Source: Gnetum montanum
Lineage: Eukaryota; Streptophyta; Gnetopsida; Gnetales; Gnetaceae
Direction of reading: 5' to 3'
Assembly: GCA_015680685.1 (NCBI GenBank)
Contig: MNCI01014546.1
Location: 482,945-546,944 of the forward strand
DNA length: 64,000 bases
The notes beneath the pieces are model-generated. The model did not search any database. It saw nothing but the letters and a program-made list of their open reading frames with translations, and was not told the DNA's origin. This document shows, piece after piece, positions 18,584 through 30,049 of the stretch. The stretch's first letter is position 1. Every line of letters starts with the position of its first letter. Both the position numbers and the translations under genes were made by a program.

Positions 18584-21375
18584 TCATGTAGTTCCTGGTG
18601 GTGGTGGCTCCTCCATGGGTGCTTTCCCTTTATCATATGCTCCAAATCTTGAAGCTTGATGGCATTGAAGGATAGCCTGGAGCTTGTCCTCTTTAGTCTG
18701 AGGATCTTGTGTCATCTATGCGATTGTTCCTATGTTTGATGGAGTTGGCACCTCCCACGAATAGGGTAGTTGCAGGAATATTTGATTAGCTTTGACGTAC
18801 CATGCCGTGAACACCCGTCGTTCCTCTTCGTAGGCTCTAGCTTTGTCTTTATATTCATGAAGATTTGTTAGCTGTCGAGCCAAGTAGGTTGCTACATCTT
18901 TGTGTCCTTGGTAGCTTTCTTTTATCATCTCGAGCTTAGAATTTGCAACATCCAATTTTTCAATCAGCTTCTTACGTTCTGTAAATTCTACCTCATATTT
19001 GAGATGGGTGGAAGCTACCTACTACTCTAGCTCTGTTCTTGGGCACCCTACTGTTAACATGGCAAGGTTGGCATATCTGAGGTTTGCCAACTCCATGTAC
19101 TCTATCAAGTCTTGTATCTATAGGTCCCGATTTTTAACTTCCACTTGGTGGGTGAAGGCGTAAGTGTCCAATATGGCCCTCCAATTAGTGTGTTGAGCAT
19201 TGATAGTGTTGATTTGAGCCTTGGCCATATGGATCTCCTTCTCCAGGATTTGTTTATACATCCCCACCTCATCCTAGAAGTGCTCCTTTAGCTTCTCGTG
19301 TCTTTTAGCCTCATTCTGTCATGCACTTATCTCAATTGCTGACTTTTGGCAAATAGCGTGTACCTCCTCTATTGAGAGGGTTCGATTCTCTTTGGCTAAA
19401 CAGCTTACATCTCGGTTGACCCGAATGAATTGTTCTTGTAGCTAATGAAAGTGTTCATCGAGAACATTCTTTTGCTTCTTTACAGAGGTAAACCAAAGGT
19501 TATCTGCAACCAACTGCTTGTTCTCTTCTTCTAAGGCCTTAAGTGTCTTAAGATGCACATGGGTTTGTGCTTCTGTTGCGGAGGCATCCCAAACAACCTT
19601 CTCCTTTTCTTCTACCACCCTTTTATTCTCTATGATTAGCTTTGTTAATTACTCGATTCTAAAATTTTCTAGCTGGTCTGCGAGAACAAATTGCAGAGGA
19701 TCCCGTTGTGCTACTTGTAAGGCTACAAGCTTCTCTTGTAGTTTCTACACTTCAACTTTAGCATGCTCGACCCTTACTTTGGATATGACCAGCTTTCCCT
19801 TTGTAGAAATGAGGTCTGATTGAATTGTTGTGACATCCTGGGGGGTCTCAAATATAGACTTCATTACTTGTCCATTTTGATGCAATCTATCAAGTACATC
19901 CTCATGTTCCACAAGAGTCAGTGAGGTCCCAGAAAGAGTTTGAGCATCCTGTGCTCCTGAGAGATCTACCAGTGGCACAACAGGTACGTTGAAAGATTCT
20001 TTGATGTGGTCAGCAACTACTTCAGCAGCTCCCGTGGCATTCCGGTGTTGTATGATCACCACAATGGCCCCTTCACCGATCTCTAACTACACCTGAAAAG
20101 ATGCTGCATTTTCTGAGATCTGTTGCGACCATCTACTTTCCCCTCCTCTTGTTTGAATGGATATTTCCCCCTTTGTGCGATCCAATGAAACTGAAGGTTG
20201 ATTGGCATCATCGATGACATGAAAGAGGTTTGCGTCATCACAACTTCCCCAACTGACCGTCTCAACAATGGCCCTAAGATGGCTCATCGACGGTCTATAG
20301 TCTTGTGGCAGCGGCGGCTAATCCTGACCTGTGCAAGGCCCTTCTTCTTGTTGTTGATTGGGACTTGTGGCTAGAGGTTGACTGGTTCCTGCAAGTTGAG
20401 TTGCAGATGATCCAGTCATTTGTTCTTCTTCTTCATCTGGTCTTAGCTCTTTGCCAATGCTCTTTCTTGGAGCTAGCACCTTTAGCAATTTAGCATACGA
20501 AGCAGTTTGGGCTTTCCGGAGGATGTCATTTGTGTATCCCCGAATTCATGCACGTTGGTACAGTTTTCTAATAAGATAGGGGAAAGGCAATGCCATCTTC
20601 CCTATTTTCTATTCTTCAAACCACCTTAGGATCTCCGTCAAATATAGATGGGGAAGGTTAGCGTTGACCTTTCCCATCAACACTACACATCCTCTAACCG
20701 CATACGTAGATATTCTTTTTTTAGGCCTTTTTTGGGAAAGAGGTGATATGTCCCAATTTTGAAATAAACTCTCTCTTCCATCATCAATTCACCAAATGCT
20801 TTATCTGTGCCATAAGATTTCTCCAACCAATCCTTTCGCACATCAGGGTTTGAACGGGTGGATAACCGAGCAACCTTGGGCTCTGTATTCAGAAGGTTTA
20901 ACACTTTCAAAATGACCTATGCAGAGAAATCAACTATCACACCACAAATGTTAACTATGGTGTCTTGCTCCTTATTATGAAAAAATTGGTATGTCTCTCC
21001 TAGGTACTAGGCACCGCTTTCAGAGAGGATATGCCATAAGGGAGATTCCTTGAGGTGGTCCCTAACAGCCTCAGGAGCAAACTTTGCAAAGGATTTGAAG
21101 TTTAACTCCATAATCACCACAGCAAATGTGGACTTCTCATGGATAGCCTGAATAAATTCCAGGGGCAATGTGAGTTGTTGTCTCGGTTTAGGCATAGCAG
21201 CATCTCCTCCTTCTGCCTGCCCTGACCATCCGGTAAGAGGTTCATCTTGATGGATGCTGAATGAGTGCTCCTCTTGTTTTGCATGTTGTCTGGCAAGGTC
21301 TTGTCTTCCACCTCTTTGAGATTGTTTCTTCCCATCTTGAACGAGACCCTCCTGGTATGCACGTTTTGGGGCCAT
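18584..21375 (-). pseudogene. E2 env-position ORF: long coiled-coil protein, stop-riddled
   Basis: About 930 codons on the element's sense strand from ATG at 21373-21375 (MAPKRAYQEG...) to TGA at 18584-18586 (...PPPGTT). The N-terminal third has PKKGLKKEYLRMRLEDV (about 20690-20740) and a PFPYLIRKLYQRA-like block (about 20570-20600), reminiscent of the 'putative plant transposon' domain found in Athila env-region ORFs. The middle is acidic linker; the C-terminal half is heptad-like Lys/Glu/Gln-rich coiled coil ending in a Pro-rich tail. About ten in-frame stops, mostly where Gln or Trp is expected. Relatives: E4 34393-36206 and E5 57425-58308 plus 32112-33571. No transmembrane segment or cleavage site seen, so 'env' describes position only. 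Confidence 0.75.
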
Positions 21376-21819
21376 CTGCAATCACACAGGTCAAGCATTA
21401 GTAAGGTTGTTTTGGAAATCAAGTTATACCTTACTATTTTCCTTAATTGAAGATCTTATGTTATAACGTGTGATCGTGCTCGAAAGTTTGTAATGATGAG
21501 TCCTATAACTTAGGTGGTTTTCATTTTTAATCTTCTAGTATTCCTAAGGATTATATGATTTTTAGGCACAATTATTCTAAGTGTTAAAGTTAATTACCCT
21601 AACTAATGTCCTTTGGGCGATGATAAATTTCAAAAAAGTTAGGAACTTTTTGGAACGTGTCTCTCCCACATGACTAAACTGAACACTTCGAGTTCAAGCA
21701 GGTTCAAATGGAATTAAAATCAGAGCACCAATGCGCAAGATATGAGTGAAAAAGCAAGGATCACGCAATGACAAGTCGTAGAGAAAAATTTCAACAAGTC
21801 CCCCCACGTGAATGGAAAA

Positions 21820-21895
21820 ATGATGCTAAGTGTTGTGGCGGGGATACCTATTTATAGGTAAATAGGATGCGATATCGCATACGCGATATCTCATC
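21820..21895 (-). promoter_or_regulatory. E2 internal LTR-like promoter cassette
   Basis: In element sense: GATATCGCG and the perfect palindrome GCGATATCGC (21869-21878), a TATA box CCTATAAATAGG (21847-21858), then ACTTAGCA (complement of 21824-21831). Palindrome plus TATA copy the arrangement of this element's LTR U3, but the sequence after TATA differs from the LTR, so this is not an LTR fragment. It lies about 475 bp upstream of the env-position ATG. E4 and E5 have equivalents. Confidence 0.6.
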
Positions 21896-23415
21896 CCAAG
21901 TAATGTGAGACACATGACAAATATCAAATTTTTAATGATTTTTTTTTCAAAATTAACATTGAAAATTGAGAACATTGGCTATAATCAAAATGTTCTAGGG
22001 TAATTTCATTAATTCGAAAGGCACTAGTAATGATGATGATGTGAATTTTATCAATAAAAACCTGGGCGTTTAAGAAAAAGGGTATATAATGGTACATTGG
22101 AACGTTCAAATTTAGAGGGATAATAGTAGGGAAAGAAAATTAATTGAAAAAGTTAAGCTGAGGGTAAGAAATTGTGTGTGTAGGCTATGTCCTAAGTGAA
22201 GATTACAAAAGATTACACAAGTGGGTCCTCCCCAAAGTAGGTTTCAACCTATTATGCCCTTGTGTAACCACACTTAAAGTGTTCGTGGGCACTAGAAGGG
22301 TTAAATGTAATCTGCACTAACTCCACAAAACACACACATGTAAATATTATCGGAATGAGATGAAAATTCTATGCTACACAGGACACGAGCTACAATTACA
22401 TGAACAATGAGATGAGGCGAAGTATAGAAAGGGATCGTAGAGACTGGGACATGAGGTAACTAGCCTAGGGCACAGTGAATCCTGTGTGAAAAGCATGATT
22501 AACATGTCATTAACCCATCATTCCAAGATCAAGTCCAAGTCCATTCCTCTAAATAGTGACATCGCATTGTTTCATCCCATGATGAAGAACTATGAGAGTA
22601 CCATAACAACATGGCATACGATCACTTAGTGTGTTATTCAAGGGAGGAGTGATTTTTGTTTTATGGCACTTTGTTTTTTTTTCTCTCTCTCTCTTTTTCT
22701 TTCTTTCTTTTTGAATACTGAATCCAGAGAAGCCGCCAACCTTCAAGCATGGGTGCATGTCTTTCCAGTGGGACCCCCTAGAACAACATTTGATTTTGAG
22801 TGTGTTTTGTGATTACTCTTACTCCCATTTTTCATTAGATCTATAAGGATCTTAGTACAACCATGTTGCATGATAACTCACATAGACGTCACCAAAGAGA
22901 ATCCACAAGTCCCATTGATGTCACACCCTAATCATTCCCTCTTGGTCCATCCTTCTTTATTTTGGATACAATAAACACAAAATTAGATTTAAGTTTTTAA
23001 GAATGTCAAGAATATCACTGTACCCTCGAACAGAACCTCTTATTTGTAGAGTGGATGAGTGGGTGTAATGGGCTCACTATTGAAATAATTGATCACTCAT
23101 GACTTAATAACATAAAACACACCTCAACCAATGATCCACATGAGTGTTTTATTTGTAGATGAGATTACTTACAAAAGCGTAAAAAGACAAACACATAAAA
23201 AGAAAAAAAGATAAAACAAAAAGTTGAAAAATGAAAAATTGGAAAACAAAAATTTGAAAAATGAAAGAAAATGAAAAATATTTATTAATCTTGCTTATTA
23301 TTTAGAATGGGGGATATCCTCCATAACTAAACAGTTGAGTATGAAAAGGATTAATAAATGGAAGATTAGGATCCTTGCATATTGGAAGTATTGGGACTGG
23401 TCTATACTTATCCCC
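21896..23415 (-). other. E2 3' non-coding region (post-gag)
   Basis: Contains blocks shared with E1, E3, E4 and E5: AAGTGGGTCCTCCCCAAAGT at about 22218 and the CTTCAAGCATGGGTGCATG block at about 22741. A CT/T microsatellite occupies about 22675-22713. Near 23310-23330 it retains the pol C-terminal tail sequence, showing that everything between gag and the end of pol was deleted. Confidence 0.65.
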
Positions 23416-25285
23416 TCAGGGTTCACACACTTGATTATAATGAGAATAGTGGGGCACTTTATACGATGTAGTTCCCAGATAATGGGTTGACCCACTATGA
23501 TGTTTGTGATCGTTAGATGGTATGCAAGGATTAGGTTGATGCCTCACATGGTTGTGTTCACTGGGTCGTATGGTTGTTGGAGTGTTTGATGGTGGCCTTG
23601 ATAAAGTAACATGAGGTGTTGGGTTCGAAGGTAAGGGTGCACCACAGTATGGGACTTGTGTTGAGTTGGAGGATGTAGTGGCCTCAGAATTATGTTGTCC
23701 CTTATTACAACCATGTTTAACGAAGGGTTGCTTTGAATGTTGAGGAGGCCTCTCACTACTGTTGGTAGTAGTAGCACAAGTGTTGTTCGTGGGTTGTTGT
23801 GGTGGTGCAGGCACCTTGGGAACAGTTGGTGGCACTGTGGAAGGAGGAAAAGGATGAGAATGTTGAAAGTTAGGAGGGATATATGGTGCACAAGGTGGTG
23901 GTTGTGTTGGAGGTATGGGCTGATAGTAATGTGGAGAATAGTATTGTAGTGAGATAGAGTATGTTGGCCCGAATGGAGAAACAACGTGTTGAACATGATA
24001 AGCATTTGGATTTGGAAAATATGAAGGGTGCCTCCAGTCTAAGGGTGGTCTTCCCCACGACTGGGATTGTTGCCACTGTGGTCGAACATAGTATCTCTGT
24101 ATGAACTCTAGATGTAACGTGTTTCTCCAATGCTCATGTAGATGTAACAATATTGGGCATTGGCCCTTGGGGTGATCGTACAGGCATATGTTACGTTCAT
24201 ACATATGATTGACAGTTGAGAACTTATTCCCTTCATTCTTTTTTTTCGAATGTCTAATGTTTTGTCCTGCTTCTTGGGTTGTCAACACTCTATCTCCAAT
24301 ATTGTTGATATATTCTCCACACTTTTGATACATCCATTCCAACATCTTATTGATCTTTGCCTTTATGTCTTCTAATGATTGTTGTATTGGCAAAGATGAT
24401 GTTTCCACCTTGAGATTTGTTGATCTCTCCTTTTTATGATTATGGACCTTTGTTAAGTTAATATTTTGGTCCTGTTGATGTTTTTCAACACTCTCCCATC
24501 TAGCCAATTCTCCTTCTTCTTTTGCTACCTACTTAATAAGCTCTTGGATTTGATGGGTTCATAGTTTGTATAGTTGATCTTGGGCATATATTCTTAAGGT
24601 CTCTCTTGTTTCATTATGTAGCCCATCAATAATATGGTACATTAGCCTTTCCTTAGAAAACCCCATGGGTTGGACAATTGTTTAACAATGCATAATATCT
24701 TTCTAAGGCCATGTCCAAGGGTTCATGTTTTGCTTGTTTCCACTCTTAGATTTGTTTCCTCAAGGCTGACACTCTTGCATAGGTTTGATATTTTTTGTTA
24801 AAGGTTTCTACCATTGTTGACCAGCGTCATATTGAATTTGGCTTTAATGATCTATACCATACTTTTGCTTGGTCAACGAGTGTCATAGGAAAGAGCTTAA
24901 GTTTTTGCCAACCATTATCAGTGTTATTCCATGTGCAAGCATCATAGAAGGCTTGTTAATGTTGATGCGAATCTAAGTCATAGCCTCCTGAAAATTTAGG
25001 GAAGTTGTTTAAATCAAGCCTGGGTAGATGGCTCTCTTTATGATGCCTACATGAGATTTGAAAAGCCTCTTGTATTTGCGTTAAGCTTGTAGTGGCCAGT
25101 GGGGGTTCATCGTCATTAGGTAAGTTATGTCTTCGTATGTTGGGATGACATTTTTTTCATTCATGTTGATAAGAAACCCCTACTTCAGCTTGTATACTCC
25201 AATCTTCATTGTCATATAGTTCATTGGTTCTCCAATGAACTTCCTCACTAAGTGTGGCATTACTATCATCTTGTAGGAGAGGCAT
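23416..25285 (-). pseudogene. E2 gag (capsid/nucleocapsid), partly open
   Basis: Starts near ATG 25283-25285 (MPLLQDDSN...). The capsid part (24530-25285) has several stops; a 363-codon open frame remains (23416-24507). It holds the knuckle CLYDHPKGQCP (about 24155-24190) and a long Pro/Gln/His/Ser-rich tail. In intact relatives this tail leads into protease; here it ends at a stop at 23416 with no protease. This gag product would supply particle protein only. Confidence 0.78.
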
Positions 25286-25405
25286 TGTGAAGTTGTGTGT
25301 GAATTACGTGTGACTTTTAATAATTATTTCTTCTTTCTAAGAGATATATCGTTAATTCCTTTACAACGACCTTGTATGATATAACTAACCTAGATAACTA
25401 GCACC

Positions 25406-25425
25406 GTCCCCGACAACGATGCCTA
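25406..25425 (-). other. E2 primer-binding site (tRNA-Asp type)
   Basis: In element sense the bases after the LTR read TAGGCATCGTTGTCGGGG, a degenerate match to the complement of the plant tRNA-Asp 3' end (TGGCGCCGTTGCCGGGG) that is characteristic of Athila-type elements. Three of the differences are C-to-T or G-to-A. Confidence 0.75.
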
Positions 25426-26252
25426 TGATGAGTGGCGAGATACCCCTATACTCAACCATACGAATACGAGTGTTTTCACGTGCTATTTGGTCGAACTCTG
25501 CAGACGGACTGGTTGTGGCACCTAGATCGTTAACCTTAGGCAGCAGTTTGTTGTCTTCCCACCTGGACTAGTATTAGCTTTGTCATGTATGGTTTAGTCC
25601 AGAGTGAGGTGTATGATGTGTTCCTAATTCTAACGCTACTCCTGAAGGTAGTGAAAATAATATTAACTATGCTAAGCTAGGAGGAAAAGGTAAGAAAATC
25701 TAATCTAGCCTAAGTGCGATGAGCATTTGATTCCTTGATTATCCGTACACATCTTGGACCATGCATAACTACCACTGGGATTACTAAGTGCAGATCCTAG
25801 GTATGCCACTAGGATACGAAGTAGTCACACTTAAATGCTCGTAATCAAGTCGTACTCATTCCGCGCTACTAGGAGTTAAGGGTGAGAGAGGAAGCAGTAA
25901 ATAACAATTAAATAAACAAGGAAATAACAAAGTGAATGTTGCAATTATGAAGTAATCTCAATCTTTATTATCAGTCATGTGCACATCCAAGTACGTCAGA
26001 CTCAAATAAAGAATGTTGTACAATTATATTCACCACACTACAGGCAGACACTGAAAAATAATCTAACTCTGGAGGGATCAAACTACTAGAGTTTAGCTAC
26101 AATCTAAACTAGGATGATAAACAATGGAGAGTCACTTCTTATTTATAGACATTGCAGTGGACTGCAATATCACACAGGGGAAGAAGTGATATCGCTTACG
26201 CGATATCGCGGGGGATGCGATATTGCGGCCCATGCGATATCGCGTCCCATCA
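25426..26252 (-). repeat. E2 5' LTR (827 bp)
   Basis: TGATGAGTGGCGAG... to ...GCGTCCCATCA. TATA box complement TATTTATAG at 26141-26149; GCGATATCGC-type words at 26165-26245 in U3. Aligns with 15407-17322 minus its insertion and with the inverted E1 LTR. Confidence 0.9.
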
Positions 26253-26854
26253 ATAACTTTGCATCTTCGCTTCCAAATGTAATATAAAATAGTAGGCCTA
26301 ATAAATTTCAACAGAAACTTGAGATTAGTAGAAGTAATGTTCAAAAAGCCGAATATGGCATCCTCTTGAGATAGCTTGTATGATGGAAAAACGATGGAAG
26401 CCCACTCCCACACATGCTAAGTAAAGGGACAATGCCAAAACACATGGACAAAGTCATCTTTTCCACCACAGAGAGGGCAATTGGGGTTGGGAATCCCCAG
26501 ATATTCTAAACATTTACCAATAGGTAGACCATGGTGGAGGAGACACCAAAGAGATTGCTTAATTTTGGGGAGGGTCAGAAGTTTCCAAATATGTTGGAAG
26601 AGAGGGATCCAATATGTTACTGACTCTTGTTTGTGCCAATACTTATTGCAGCATTGAATGACCTCAGATGGGTCATGCATAAGATGAAAGGGGATAGATG
26701 GTCGGTAGGGCAAGAGTTTAACCCCATTAAGCCATTGAAGGCCATGAAATGGGCTTTGTACTGTAACATCAAGTTGCCAATGACCGTGGAGAAAGGAGTA
26801 AATCTAGACTAGACAATGGTTCATTGTAGCTAACTCTAATGTGTAATATCCCAC
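26253..26854 (-). pseudogene. L1-type LINE, zf-RVT C-terminal ORF (right of E2)
   Basis: Minus strand. Open frames at 26417-26713 and 26253-26413, separated by one stop, read as the C-terminal zinc-binding region of plant L1 reverse transcriptases (zf-RVT): IWKLLTLPKIKQSLWCLLHH, LPIGKCLEYLGI, CPLCGGKDDFVHVFWHCPF (CX2C...HX4C). The ORF is cut by E2 at 26252/26253 and resumes in phase at 15406. Upstream it fades at about 26815, implying 5' truncation, as is usual for LINEs. Confidence 0.8.
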
Positions 26855-27070
26855 ATCTATGTGTAATATGATCTAATGTAGGAAATTGTAGGAAAATGTT
26901 GTATTCATCTTCAATGTTATTTCTATTGTAAAATTAGCATATTCATTCTTCACAAGGAATTTTGTACCATATTATTGTTTCAACTCTTAGGTGATGAGAT
27001 CCCATTAGTACCTTGCTAATTGTGCATCATAATTAATCTTCCAAGGTGATTATAATATTGTGCATATTTG
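26855..27070 (-). pseudogene. LINE C-terminal domain, copy 1, upstream half; starts with TSD
   Basis: Minus strand reading SHHLRVET...NNIEDEYNIFLQFP corresponds to SHHMRVEI... and CNTNSIEDEYHIFLQCPKF of copy 2 (28404-28700), the CX2C...EDExHxxLxCP motif found at the C-terminus of many LINE proteins. 26855-26870 is the right copy of the 16-bp duplication flanking the L1-type LINE. Confidence 0.7.
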
Positions 27071-28384
27071 TCTCACCACTTGCATCTAGTAAACTAGTTG
27101 AAAGGGAACGTTTCTAGTATTCAAGCATTTAAGCTTTTATTGGTGTATTAGCATTCATGGGTATCACATCTAATCAAATATACCATGTTTCAAGAGTGAC
27201 AATCCTTTATGTATGGTAGACCAATTCTATCATCAAGTGTGTGGGATTAGTGGCACTCAACCCCATTTAATTGACTAGTAAGTTGCATAGTTTAAGGTTT
27301 GTGTAACCACCTAATAAATGTGGACATATTATTAGTTCTTACAGGTCACAAAGATGTATTTAGGGTAAAATAGAAAAAATGATCATGAAACTTAAGTCTT
27401 TTAAAGAAAGCTTGTTTTTTAAGAAAATTACAATGATTCTTTAATACTTATTTCCATTAAAGTTCAATAATGTAGGTGGTGCTAACAATTTTGTAAAGTT
27501 CAATAAAATAGAAAGATGCATTATTATCAATATTGTAGGTGGTTCTAACAAGGAAATTGTTCCACATCATTGATCAATTTACAAAAGACTAAAAAATTTT
27601 ACATGGTATAAAAACAATAAGTTTTAATAAGAAAATATGGAATAGACTTTTCAAAATCTTTCATGTAATATTGGTGAATATATCATGTAACCCATGGATA
27701 ATAATCTTTCCTTAAAATTCAAATTTTGATGCAAAAGTTGTTAAATTGAATATGATGCAAGGAGTGAAGTAATTAGGGAGAGAAATGGCTTTTTCTTAAA
27801 CTATGAAGTCAACCTATCCATAAATAAATACTATACAATTCTCTACAAGAACCAAAAGTAAGTGTTTTAATTTTTGGTTTAGTCTTGTGAAGCTAAATTC
27901 CCATTTTCTAGTTTTAATGTAAAGTTACTAGAAAAATTAGTTTTCACATGTATGGTTTTCACTTTCCCATGGTCAACATTAGAGAAAATTTTATTCTTTA
28001 AGTTATAATTTTATTTATAATAGTTTTGTCCAACAAGTTAGTGAGCCTCTTAAGAGGACAATTTTATTGTGTTTTTAAATTGTAGTTTGTTAATGTGCTA
28101 GGAACTACTCTAATTTAAAAGTAAGAGTCATGGTAAAAGTGGCCCACTATTAGAACACTCCACTACTACCACAGTAGTAGGTAATGTAGGAATAGAACAA
28201 ACCTCCTAATTGAATTATAAATGTCTTAACCACTATGCTACACCCTTATGTGCTATTAGGTTGTTTGTTAATTGATAAGTTGCATAGCTTGTAGGTTATA
28301 TTTTTTTGTGTTATTATTTAATTCGGTTGTTTGGCAGTTGTATTTTGTTAATTAGTGAAACTAAAACTTAAATTTTATTACCTT
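27071..28384. other. AT-rich sequence, nothing recognised
   Basis: Very AT-rich with scattered short repeats (GTAGGTGGTGCTAACA at about 27471 and GTAGGTGGTTCTAACA at about 27535). No convincing gene; probably old repeat DNA. Confidence 0.5.
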
Positions 28385-29200
28385 GATAGGCCCTCTAGAT
28401 CTATTAGATAGTAAAAGTATACATGCTATGAGTTTTGAAAACATCATTAAGAAAATTACCAAGCAAATTTGGTAATATTTGAAATAAATTAACCAAACTT
28501 ACAACTATAATATCCCTTCTATGTATAATGTATTCAAATTTAGGGCATTGCAAAAAAATATGGTATTCATCTTCAATGCTATTTGTATTACACAATCTAT
28601 ATATTCACTGTTCACAAGGAATTTTCTAGCAATCTACGTATTTCAACTCTCATATGATGAGATCTTATTCATGCTCTACTAATTGCACATTGTAACTGAT
28701 TTGGAATAGTAGCAACTAAATAATTTTCTTTAAAGTAAGGTCTTCTAACAAATTTTTTCATTGTGATTAAATTATTTATCTTTAGAGCATAGATTTCATT
28801 CTACACTTTTCTAATATTTTAACAAGCCTTGAGAATTCTAATAACTAATAGAGATTTAATCAAAACTAATTCTAGCATTAAAATCACCACACATGTAAAT
28901 TCTCCCTCTCTAAGAAAAACTAGTAATATCAATGCCAAGGGATTGAAAAGGAAAATCCTCTAATAAACCTTCTCATTCATAGAGAGTGGCTTATCTAACT
29001 ACATAGTAAAAAGATAAAAAAAATAAATTATTATAATATTTTTAGTCAAACATATTGATTGTATTTATCTATCATTTCCAATTGGAGCTACTAATGAAGA
29101 AAATTAGTTGTTCATTGATCGTATTTCTTATGGGATTTCTAAATAGCCTTTTTTATTTATTGCAAAAGTTACTTATGTTTGTTCTGATAGATTGTATCTT
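28385..29200 (-). pseudogene. LINE remnant, copy 2: endonuclease piece joined to C-terminal domain
   Basis: 28404-28595 gives MCNTNSIEDEYHIFLQCPKF and on to LLGNF, the Cys-rich C-terminal domain, extending to about 28700. Upstream on the same strand, about 28880-28950, a frame reads MCGDFNARIS, the GDFN motif of APE-type LINE endonucleases. RT, which should lie between, is missing, so this is an internally deleted or patchwork LINE. Confidence 0.55.
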
Positions 29201-30049
29201 GTAGGTTTTACTTCTTCTTTATATTACTACTTCTTTTATTTGTGTTATATTAAATGTATCATTAATTATCTTCTATAAGTTGCTCTTCTATAGATTGTTT
29301 AGGTTTTTCAAAAACTTTATAAACAACAATGAGGTATTCTAATATTTCTCTAGCAAATCTGATTTTTTTGAATGGATCTAATGTTCTTCCAATGCATATG
29401 ATTTTTTTTAATAGATCTTAATTTTCTCTCTTTAATTTTTCTCCAATAGATTTGATTTCTCTAAAATTCCCCTATAGGAGATTCTATATTACTCCCAACT
29501 TCAACCAATGTTGAAAATTCTACTTCTTTATCAATGTAGAAATTTTCGTTAATTTTCAAAATGCAAATTTGCAAGCTAGCAAGTAAAAAGTCATGACACC
29601 TTTTTCTAGTGATGTCAATGCAACAAAGACACTTGATTTTATTCTTCTTGATGATGTATATAAGTCATTGTTTGTTGATCTTTCATCATGATGTATATTC
29701 ATTAAAATTTTAGGTTACCTACCTTATAACAAAAGTTTTCTTTTGTAGTTAAATGATGTGATGAAAAAATATTACATCGAGGTCCTTTATAGCATGTATT
29801 ATTCTTATTTTGTCTACTTGTTAAGTTAGGCAATGCTTTGATGGTGTAGCATGACCTAGATATAGGGTTTTTTATACATAAGCATGTAGTGTTTATCAAT
29901 ATTAAGTGGGCTTCATATTTTGATGTCCAATCTAAAGAATATGCTAAAGTTTCATGTTTTGTTTAGTTATATAATCCTCCATTAATTTTTTAAAAAGTTA
30001 ATATGTATTATTAGCTCTATTTCCATTACTAGTCACTTGCTTTTGTTTA
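29201..30049. other. AT-rich sequence, nothing firm
   Basis: Possibly the 5' part of the LINE at 28385-29200, but no motif could be read. The short open frame at 29702-29899 shows nothing recognisable. Confidence 0.4.

Larger units (their letters stand above)
15407..26252 (-). mobile_element. E2: Athila-like element, gag + env-position ORF, no pol; TSD ATAAC
   Basis: Complete boundaries: LTR start TGATGAGTGGCGAG at 15407, LTR end TCCCATCA at 26252, flanked by ATAAC at 15402-15406 and 26253-26257. In its own sense (right to left): 5' LTR 25426-26252, tRNA-Asp-type primer site, gag, directly the 3' non-coding region, internal promoter cassette, long env-position ORF, then a duplicated segment (partial LTR plus ORF C-terminus) and the 3' LTR. 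Protease, RT, RNase H and integrase are absent, so movement needed enzymes in trans. By eye the two LTRs differ at about 17 of the first 275 positions (about 6%), mostly transitions. Confidence 0.9.

Noticed and set aside
21840-21895. Internal cassette of E2 as a nested LTR fragment
   Set aside because: Only the palindromes and the TATA box resemble the LTR; sequence after TATA instead matches the equivalent places in E4 and E5.
23416-24507. 363-codon Pro-rich frame as a cell-wall protein gene
   Set aside because: It carries the gag knuckle CLYDHPKGQCP and sits between the primer site and 3' region of E2, so it is gag.
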